Positions 57,683-64,000 of a DNA stretch of 64,000 nt are shown here, in pieces. Numbering within the stretch: position 1 is the stretch's first letter; each line of letters starts with the position of its first letter. Below the pieces are notes generated by a model. It was not told the origin of the DNA. It ran no database searches and worked only from the letters and a program-made list of their open reading frames with translations. The position numbers were made by a program, and so were the translations under genes. This stretch comes from DATKFM01 sp963810485 (GTDB lineage: Bacteria > Pseudomonadota > Alphaproteobacteria > Dongiales > Dongiaceae), in the NCBI GenBank assembly GCA_963810485.1, contig CAWENQ010000005.1:124001-188000 (forward strand), read 5' to 3'.

Positions 57683-58682
57683 CTAGGCGAGCCGCCCGAA
57701 GATGCGCAGCCGGCTGACTCCGCCATCGGGATAGATGTTGAGCTTCACATGGCTGACCGGCCCGATCGGCGCGGAGCTGCTTGTCGAACTTGTGGATCTT
57801 GTCCGCTGACAGCTTCTGCTGCGGCAGCAGTTCCGCCCAGAACATGGATTGGGTGATGACCGCCTGATCGGTGCCGCCCTTGACCAGCGCCGCCTGCAGC
57901 GAGCAGCGGTCCGGGTAGTTGCCCTTGTAGTGGGCGGTGTCCAGCTCGACGCGCTCGACGTGGCCGGGCGCGCCCAGCTTGACGATCAGCCAGTCATTGC
58001 CCGGCTCGCGCCGCCGCCGCGTCTCCCAGCCGTCGCCCATATTGATGCCGCGCCCGGCGGTGATCAGCGTCCAGACGGTGCCGTAATGGGCGTCGTTGTA
58101 GGCGACGATGCGGCCGCCATTGGCGAGCGCCGACAGCTCGTAGACCGATTTCTTGTTCTTGCCTTCCCAGGCCGCCACCGGCTCGCCATAGATCCGCAGC
58201 CGCGCCACGCCGCCATCGGGATAAATGTTCAGCCGCAGGTAATCGAACACGCCTGGCGCGGAGACCGGCTGGAAGTGATGGGCGCTGGGGCCCAGCTTCA
58301 CCGAGGGCAGAATTTCCGTCCATTTCGTCTTCTCGCCCGGCGGCTTGTCAGAGAGGCAGGCCTCCAGCGATGCCGCCGGCGGGTAGTTGCCGGTGAAATG
58401 GCTGGTGTCGATGTCGACGCCGCGGATGACGCCCTTCACCCCCAGCTTGACGATGCACCAGTCATGGCCGCCGCCGCGCCGCCGGCGGGATTCCCAGCCG
58501 TCCATCCATTTGCCGTGGCTGTCGTATTTGTCGGGGATGAAGACCGCGGGCGTATCCTGCAGCATCCGTGTCGCCGGGGCGAAGAATTCGTCGCTGTTGC
58601 CGGCCGGCTTGGACCCCAGGCGCGGCGAGGCCAGGTTCACCAGCTTGCGGGCGAATTCGGGAATGTCAGGCGTCGCGCTCAT
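57683..58682 (-). CDS. alc: Allantoicase (one frame break)
   Basis: Cuts allantoate to ureidoglycolate and urea. It has the two tandem jelly-roll repeats of the family: DGWESRRRRGGGHDWCIVKLGVKGVIRGVDIDTSHFTGNYPP with LRLNIYPDGGVARLRIYGEP, and DGWETRRRREPGNDWLIVKLGAPGHVERVELDTAHYKGNYP with a second IYPDGGVSRLRIFG. One extra base at about 57770 breaks the frame near the end; repair gives KQLRPIGPVSHVKLNIYPDGG and a stop at 57683. About 333 aa. The ATG at 58682 has GGAG upstream. Confidence 0.9.
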
Positions 58683-58867
58683 CCTTGTCTCCAAAGCGAT
58701 GGGCCAGCGGCCGGCTTCGACCGCAGGGTCCGGCGCCATTTGTGGCAGATGTTCCAGTCCGGACAAGGGGGTAGGGGCGGGAGGTTTTCCGGCTTTCCGG
58801 CCTTGCCCCGGCCGCCCGCAGACTCCACCATGCGGGCCGCCGGCTCCTAATGGGCCTCAGGGGGTTT

Positions 58868-59653
58868 ATGCCGCGTTTCTGCGCCAATCTGTCCATGCTC
58901 TACACCGAGCATGAGTTCCTGGACCGCTTCGCCGCGGCGGCCAAGGACGGCTTCAAGGGCATCGAGTACCATTTCCCCTACGCCTTTCCGAAGGAACAGA
59001 TCCTGGAGAAGCTGAAGGCCCATCGGCAGGTGCAGGTGCTGTTCAACCTGCCGCCGGGCAATTGGGAGAAGGGGGAGCGCGGCCTCGCGTGTCTGCCCGG
59101 CCGCATCGGCGAGTTCCAGGAAGGCGTGGGCAAGGCCCTCGATTACGCTAGGATCCTGGGTTGCCGGCAGGTCAATTGCCTGGCCGGCATCGTGCCGGCG
59201 GATGCGCGGAGCGATTCCGTGCACAAGACTTTCGTCGAGAATCTGAAATTCGCCGCTCAGGCGGCGGCGGCTGAGAAAATCCGGCTGCTGGTCGAGCCGA
59301 TCAACCAGTACGACATGCCCGGCTTCTATCTCTGCGGCGTGGGCATGGCCCGCTGGATCATCGACGAGGTGGGCTCGAACAACCTGTTCATCCAGTACGA
59401 CCTCTATCACCAGCAGCGCAGCGAGGGCGAGCTGGTGGCCAATTTCCAGCGCCACCAGGACCACATCAAGCATATCCAGCTCGCCGACAATCCCGGCCGC
59501 CACGAGCCCGGCACCGGCGAGATCAACTACCCCTACGTCTTCACCGAGATCGATGTCGCCGGCTATGAGGGCTGGGTGGGCTGCGAGTACAAGCCCAAGG
59601 GCAAGACCTCGGACGGGCTCGGCTGGATCCGCGAGTGGGCGCGGAGTCAATGA
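58868..59653 (+). CDS. hyi: Hydroxypyruvate isomerase
   Basis: TIM-barrel isomerase of 261 aa interconverting hydroxypyruvate and tartronate semialdehyde. Marks: MPRFCANLSMLYTEHEFLDRF, GIEYHFPYAF, LFNLPPGNWEKGERGLACLPGR, the metal Glu in LLVEPINQYDMPGFYL and the closing GCEYKPKGKTSDGLGW. The ATG at 58868 fits the family N-terminus better than an upstream start at 58850. Divergent from allantoicase and coupled to the glycerate kinase by ATGA. Confidence 0.92.
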   Translation: MPRFCANLSMLYTEHEFLDRFAAAAKDGFKGIEYHFPYAFPKEQILEKLKAHRQVQVLFNLPPGNWEKGERGLACLPGRIGEFQEGVGKALDYARILGCRQVNCLAGIVPADARSDSVHKTFVENLKFAAQAAAAEKIRLLVEPINQYDMPGFYLCGVGMARWIIDEVGSNNLFIQYDLYHQQRSEGELVANFQRHQDHIKHIQLADNPGRHEPGTGEINYPYVFTEIDVAGYEGWVGCEYKPKGKTSDGLGWIREWARSQ

Positions 59654-60908
59654 GCCAGCGGGAGTTGCTGCGGTCGCTGTTCCAGGCGGCCGTCGATGCC
59701 GCCGATCCCGCCAAGCTGGTCCCGCGCCATCTGCCGCCGAAGCCCCGCGGCCGCACCATCGTGGTCGGCGCCGGCAAGGCCTCGGCCGCCATGGCCCGCG
59801 CCCTGGAGCAGAGCTGGGACGGGCCGCTGGAGGGGCTGGTGGTCACCCGCTACGGCCATGGCGTGCCCTGCCGGCGGATAGAGATCGTCGAGGCCGCCCA
59901 TCCGGTGCCCGACGCCAAGGGCGCGGGGGCAGCGGCCCGCATGCTGGATCTGGTCAGGGGTCTCACCTCCGACGACCTGGTCATCGCCCTGATCTCCGGC
60001 GGCGCCTCGGCCTTGCTGGTGGCGCCCGCTGATGGCCTGACCCTGGCCGACAAGCAGGCGGTGACCAAGCAGCTCCTGGCCTCCGGCGCCGACATCACGG
60101 AAATGAACTGCCTGCGCAAGCACCTCTCCGCCATCAAGGGCGGCCGCCTGGCCGCTGCGGCCGCCCCGGCGCGGGTCGTGAGCCTGCTGATATCGGACGT
60201 GCCCGGCGACGATCCCGGCGGTCATCGGCTCCGGCCCCACGGTGCCCGATCCCACCAGCTTCGCCGACGCCCGGGCGATCCTGGCCCGCTATCGGTCTGC
60301 AGCTTCCACCGGCGGTCCGGGCTCATATGGACCGCGCCGCCGATGAATTGCCCAAGCCCGGCGACGCGCGGCTGGCGCGCAACGAGGCCGTTACGATCGC
60401 CACGCCGCAGCTCTCTCTGGAAGCGGCGGCGAAGGTGGCCAAGGCCGCCGGCATCGCGCCGGTCATCCTCGGCGATTCCATCGAGGGCGAGTCCCGCGAA
60501 GTGGCGCGGGTGATGGCCGGCATCGTCCGGCAGGTGAAGCGTTATGGCCAGCCGGCGGCGCGGCCTTGCGCCTTGATCTCCGGCGGCGAGACCACGGTCA
60601 CCGTGCGCGGCAAGGGCCGGGGCGGCCGCAATGTGGAGTTCCTGCTGGCGCTGACGGTGGCGTTGCGCGGCCTCGACGGCGTCCATGCGGTGGCCGGCGA
60701 TACAGATGGGGTCGACGGGCAGGAGGAAATCGCCGGCGCCTTCATCGATCCCACCACCTGGCAGCGCGCGCGGGACAGGGGTCTGGATCCCATGGCGCGC
60801 CTCGCCGACAATGACGGCCACGGCTTCTTCGAGACCCTGGATGATCAGTTGATCACCGGCCCCACCCTCACCAACGTCAACGATTTCCGCGCCATCCTTG
60901 TGCTCTAG
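59650..60908 (+). CDS. Glycerate 2-kinase, MOFRL family (two frame breaks)
   Basis: Phosphorylates glycerate to 2-phosphoglycerate at the end of the glyoxylate route. Marks: VVGAGKASAAMARALEQ, HPVPDAKG, LISGGASALLVAP, MNCLRKHLSAIKGGRLA, VLGDSIEGESREVA-like, the MOFRL block ISGGETTVTVRGKGRGGRNVEFLLA and DTDGVDGQEEIAGAF. Extra bases at about 60220 and 60296 break the frame; between them VIGSGPTVPDPTSFADARAIL is readable. Repaired length is about 418 aa. Confidence 0.88.
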
Positions 60909-60959
60909 GCGCCTCTCCAATCGCCAGCATCGCTAGCAACAAGAAGAGTTCACGCGCCC

Positions 60960-62231
60960 ATGACCAATGCTTCCTGGAATGTCGATCGCATCCGCGCCGA
61001 ATTTCCCGCGCTCGACGTCACCGACGACAACCGGCGCCGCCTGTTCTTCGACGCGCCCGGCGGCACCCAGGTGCCCAAGCAGGTCATCAAACGCATGACC
61101 GACTATCTCGTGCGCAGCAACGCCAATTCCGGCGGCCCTTTCGTCACCTCTCGCGACTCCGATGCCCTCAGCGAAGAGGCCCATCGCGCCATGGCCGACC
61201 TGCTGAACGCCCCGGCCTGGGAGGAGATCATCTTCGGCGCCAACATGACGACGCTGACCTTTGCCATGACCCGCAGCCTCGGGCTGCGTTTCAAGGCTGG
61301 CGACGAGATCCTTCTCACCCGCATGGATCATGACGGCAATGTCGGGCCCTGGCTGCTGTTGGCGCGGGATCTCGGCCTCACCGTGAAGTGGCTCGACTTC
61401 GATCCCCAGACATTCGAGTTCCGCCTGGATACTTTGCCCTCGCTCATCGGCCCGCGCACCAGGCTGGCCGCGATCAACTACGCCAGCAACGCACTCGGCA
61501 CCATCAACGACGTGAAAGCGATTGCTGCAGCGGTCCATGCGGTCGGCGGCCTGGTCTATGTGGATGCCGTTCAGTACGTGCCCCATGCGCCGACGGACGT
61601 GCAGGGGATCGACTGCGATTTCCTTGCCTGCTCGTCATACAAGTTCTTCGGTCCGCATCAGGGCATACTCTGGGGCCGTCGCGCGCTGCTCGAGGAACTG
61701 GAACCCTACAAGGTGCGCCCGGCATCGAACCTGCTGCCGACCAAGTTCGAAACCGGCACCCAGAGTTTCGAAAGCCAGGCCGGCGTTCTCGGCGCGGTCG
61801 AGTATCTGGACTGGCTGGGCGAGACCATGGGCGGCGCCCATGCCGCGAAGTTCGGCTCGATGACCGGCCGGCGGCGGAACGTTCATGCCGCCATGGCGGC
61901 CATGGTGGAGTACGAGATCGAACTGGGCCGCCATATGCTGGACCGTCTGGAACGCATCCCCGGCCTCAAGGTCCACGGCATCACCGCGCGGGACAAGCTG
62001 CACATGCGCGTGCCCACCTTTTCCGTCACCATCGACGGTCGCAATCCCCTCGACCTGGCCCGCCGCCTCGGCGCGGAGAACGTCTTCGCCTGGGAGGGAG
62101 ATTTCTATGCCAAGGAAGTAGTCGACCGCCTCGGCCTCGCCGACAAAGGTGGCTTCCTGCGCATGGGGCTCTGCCACTACAACACGAAAGCCGAGATCGA
62201 TAGGCTCTGCGATGTGCTCAGCGTGGCGTGA
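60960..62231 (+). CDS. Cysteine-desulfurase-like class-V aminotransferase
   Basis: PLP protein of 423 aa. The Schiff-base Lys is in CSSYKFFGPHQG at about residue 227, the cofactor Asp/Gln stretch is GLVYVDAVQYVPH, and the N-terminus reads LFFDAPGGTQVPKQVIKRM. It resembles the SufS-like subfamily of unknown substrate rather than IscS, and lacks the Cys-bearing active loop of housekeeping desulfurases. Although it follows the glyoxylate genes by about 50 bp, it does not look like ureidoglycine-glyoxylate aminotransferase. No frame breaks. Confidence 0.85.
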   Translation: MTNASWNVDRIRAEFPALDVTDDNRRRLFFDAPGGTQVPKQVIKRMTDYLVRSNANSGGPFVTSRDSDALSEEAHRAMADLLNAPAWEEIIFGANMTTLTFAMTRSLGLRFKAGDEILLTRMDHDGNVGPWLLLARDLGLTVKWLDFDPQTFEFRLDTLPSLIGPRTRLAAINYASNALGTINDVKAIAAAVHAVGGLVYVDAVQYVPHAPTDVQGIDCDFLACSSYKFFGPHQGILWGRRALLEELEPYKVRPASNLLPTKFETGTQSFESQAGVLGAVEYLDWLGETMGGAHAAKFGSMTGRRRNVHAAMAAMVEYEIELGRHMLDRLERIPGLKVHGITARDKLHMRVPTFSVTIDGRNPLDLARRLGAENVFAWEGDFYAKEVVDRLGLADKGGFLRMGLCHYNTKAEIDRLCDVLSVA

Positions 62232-62238
62232 CTCGGTA

Positions 62239-62412
62239 GTAACGACGCGGTTACCATGGCCGCCCTGCAGGCTTGGCCATCTTCAGCCTATTGATTGCGG
62301 ATGGGATGTTCCTATCTGCTTCTGACGGCGCTGCGTGACCGATCTGGGGCGCTGTGACATTTCCGACACAGACTATCTCATAGTAACATCCATGGTGCCG
62401 CTGACCTGTTAC
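62239..62412. promoter_or_regulatory. Upstream region of RND operon with GTAAC/GTTAC dyads
   Basis: The 236-bp gap before the efflux operon contains GTAAC-6-GTTAC (62239-62254) and a second wider GTAAC/GTTAC pair (62383-62387 and 62408-62412). They could bind a TetR or MarR repressor, as is common for RND pumps. No such regulator gene is in view, so this is tentative. Confidence 0.25.
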
Positions 62413-62467
62413 CGGTTCGCTGCACAGTATTTCATCAGCCGCCCGGCGGGGAACATGTGGAGGGGCG

Positions 62468-63721
62468 ATGAGCGATCAAAATCCTGCAGCCGGTGCACCG
62501 GCTGCAAATGTGACACCATCTAGTCCGCCGCGGTCCCGCATCGGCTGGTATCTCGGCGTCGGCCTGCTGATGGTGCTGGTGATCGGTGGTGTCGTTTATT
62601 GGCAGCAACAGGCCGGCACCGAGGCCCCGCAGGCAACACAGATGATGCCGCCGCCCGAAGTGACCGTGGCCGCGCCGATCTACCAGGAAATCACCGAGTG
62701 GGACGAATATACCGGCCAGTTCTCCGCCGTCGACAAGGTGGAGCTGCGGGCCCGGGTTAGCGGCTACATCGAGTTGATCCACTTTCAGGACGGCCAGATC
62801 GTCAATGCCGGCGACCTGCTGTTCGTCATCGATCGCCGCCCGTACGAGATCGACCTTGAATCCGCGAAAGCGCGGTACGACGAGGCGGCGGCGCGACTCG
62901 ACGTCGCGACTCGCCAGCTCGAGCGAACCAGCAAGCTGCGCAAGAGCGACTTTGCGGCGGCGACCGAATTCGATGAGCGCACCAGCGAGGCGGCGGGCGC
63001 CAAGGCGGCATTGGCGGGGGCCCAGGCGGCGGTGGCGGCCGCGGACCTCAATCTGGAATACACCCAGGTGAAGGCGCCGATCAGCGGCCGCATCGGCAAG
63101 CATGAGGTCGGCGAAGGCAACCTGATCACCGGCGGCAATTCCGGCAACACCACGCTGCTGACGACGATCGTCTCCCTCGATCCCATCTATCTGGAATTCG
63201 ACATGAGCGAGGCGCAGTTCCTCGCCTATCAGCGGGCCTACGAGGCCGGCTTGATGCAATCCACGCGGGCCGTATCCGTGCCCGTGGCGGGGCACCTGTT
63301 CGACGAACGGGACTGGACGCTCAAGGGAAATATGAACTTCGTCGACAACCAGGTGGATCGCTCGGCCGGCACCGTGCGGGCGCGGGTGGTCTTCGCCAAT
63401 CCCGACGCGTTCATCACCCCCGGCCAGTTCGGCCGGATCCGCATACCGGGCTCGGAGCCCTACAAGGCCATCCTGATCCCCGACAGCGCGATCGTCACCG
63501 ACCAGTCGCAGAAGATCGTGCTGACCGTGGCGCAGGATGGGAAGGTGGTCCCCAAGATCATCCGACCGGGGCCGATGTTCGATGAGCTGGGTCTTCGCAT
63601 CGTGCGCGAAGGCCTGGAGCCGACCGACCGCATCATCATCAACGGCCTGTTGCGCGCCCGGCCCGGGGCGCAGGTCACGCCCGTTGACGGCAAGATCGAA
63701 CCGGTCGTCGCCTCGAACTGA
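62468..63721 (+). CDS. RND efflux periplasmic adaptor subunit
   Basis: Membrane-fusion protein of 417 aa linking an RND pump to an outer-membrane channel. One N-terminal membrane helix (about 20-40) anchors it. Then come the barrel-sandwich halves (VELRARVSGYIELIHFQDGQIVNAGDLLFVID and LEYTQVKAPISGRIGKHEVGEGNLI), a helical hairpin (about 115-185) and a beta barrel with GTVRARVVFANPDAFITPGQFGRIRI. This is AcrA/MexE-like. The pump gene follows 17 bp after. Confidence 0.93.
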   Translation: MSDQNPAAGAPAANVTPSSPPRSRIGWYLGVGLLMVLVIGGVVYWQQQAGTEAPQATQMMPPPEVTVAAPIYQEITEWDEYTGQFSAVDKVELRARVSGYIELIHFQDGQIVNAGDLLFVIDRRPYEIDLESAKARYDEAAARLDVATRQLERTSKLRKSDFAAATEFDERTSEAAGAKAALAGAQAAVAAADLNLEYTQVKAPISGRIGKHEVGEGNLITGGNSGNTTLLTTIVSLDPIYLEFDMSEAQFLAYQRAYEAGLMQSTRAVSVPVAGHLFDERDWTLKGNMNFVDNQVDRSAGTVRARVVFANPDAFITPGQFGRIRIPGSEPYKAILIPDSAIVTDQSQKIVLTVAQDGKVVPKIIRPGPMFDELGLRIVREGLEPTDRIIINGLLRARPGAQVTPVDGKIEPVVASN

Positions 63722-63738
63722 CGCGCCGGAGCCAGCGG

Positions 63739-64000
63739 ATGAACCTGTCCCATTTCTTCATCGAACGGCCGATCTTCGCCACCGTCCTGTCGATCTTCAT
63801 CACGCTGATCGGCGCGGTGGCCTATTTCACCCTGCCGGTGGCGCAGTATCCGGAAATCGCGCCGCCGACCATCGTGGTGAGCGCCAATTACCCCGGCGCG
63901 TCGGCCGAAGTGGTCAGCAACACGGTCGCCGTGCCGCTGGAGCAGGAGATCAACGGCGTCGAGGACATGCTCTACATGACCTCGCAGGCGACCGGCGATG
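63739..64000 (+). CDS. RND efflux pump permease, AcrB/MexF-like (cut by window end)
   Basis: Only the first 87 codons are present. The opening NLSHFFIERPIFATVLSIFITLIGAVAYFTLPVAQYPEIAPP and PTIVVSANYPGASAEVVSNTVAVPLEQEINGVEDMLYM are textbook for the hydrophobe/amphiphile RND family: first membrane helix and start of the pore domain. Full genes of this family run about 1,040 codons, so most lies beyond the window. Confidence 0.92.
   Translation, partial: MNLSHFFIERPIFATVLSIFITLIGAVAYFTLPVAQYPEIAPPTIVVSANYPGASAEVVSNTVAVPLEQEINGVEDMLYMTSQATGD

Noticed and set aside
57174..58766. A 530-aa allantoicase-ureidoglycolate lyase fusion
   Set aside because: The join is caused by one extra base at about 57770; repairing it restores an allantoicase stop at 57683 and a separate lyase start.
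62335..62523. A 62-aa frame before the efflux operon
   Set aside because: No ribosome site, Cys-rich random composition, and it overlaps the adaptor start in another frame.

Overview
The window is a GC-rich (clearly above 60% by eye) bacterial chromosome segment. Its gene families point to an alphaproteobacterium, possibly a Rhodospirillales-like soil or host-associated heterotroph: HmuSTUV/HemP heme uptake, a PuuD-type membrane urate hydroxylase, paired ABC transporters with small-molecule catabolic genes, and FixJ-like regulators. I saw no rRNA, tRNA, CRISPR array, phage or intact insertion sequence. The species assignment is inference only.

Layout. 0-7.4 kb: a TetR regulator and a carbohydrate-type ABC importer (binding protein, two permeases, a 62-aa membrane protein, two ATPases) followed by a PEP-hydrolase-family TIM-barrel enzyme. 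7.5-15.5 kb: a minus-strand amino-acid-type ABC importer with a C45 acyltransferase/peptidase, facing a plus-strand MmgE/PrpD protein, an IclR regulator and an FAD amine/amino-acid oxidoreductase. Two operator-like dyads lie between the divergent units. 15.7-22.0 kb: a family-3 binding protein, an APC permease, a class-III aminotransferase, a GntR regulator and a split transketolase. 22.0-30.4 kb: a two-component system (periplasmic-sensor histidine kinase, FixJ-like regulator, lone receiver), then a lipoprotein, DUF3300, DUF2950 and an MscS channel. 30.7-40.5 kb: a SnoaL-like protein, a relic of a binding-protein gene, then a complete heme-acquisition operon (hemP, TonB receptor, hmuSTUV, an unknown secreted protein, exbB-exbD-tonB). 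40.5-41.5 kb: a MerR regulator fused to a P-loop ATPase. 41.8-60.9 kb: a purine-catabolism island (LysR, HIU hydrolase, xanthine dehydrogenase A/B/C, nucleoside-type ABC importer, PuuD urate hydroxylase, OHCU decarboxylase, guanine deaminase, PuuE allantoinase, allantoicase, ureidoglycolate lyase, hydroxypyruvate isomerase, glycerate kinase). 61-64 kb: a class-V aminotransferase-like protein and the start of an RND efflux operon.

How the genes work together. The purine island encodes a nearly continuous route: guanine or hypoxanthine to xanthine, urate, HIU, OHCU, allantoin, allantoate and ureidoglycolate, then glyoxylate plus urea, with a route on to glycerate phosphate. Glyoxylate carboligase, tartronate semialdehyde reductase and urease are not in the window. 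The heme operon covers outer-membrane uptake, its energisation, periplasmic capture, inner-membrane import and cytoplasmic heme handling.

Sequence quality. Two blocks (about 18.08-22.03 kb and 43.07-53.75 kb) carry a reading-frame break roughly every 100-300 bases, although active-site motifs are intact. Isolated breaks occur elsewhere, at about 12.93, 13.03, 16.16, 42.18, 54.19, 55.67, 56.76, 57.77, 60.22 and 60.30 kb. Nearly all those I resolved are one extra base. I read these as uncorrected sequencing or assembly errors, not true pseudogenes, so boundaries in those blocks are approximate.
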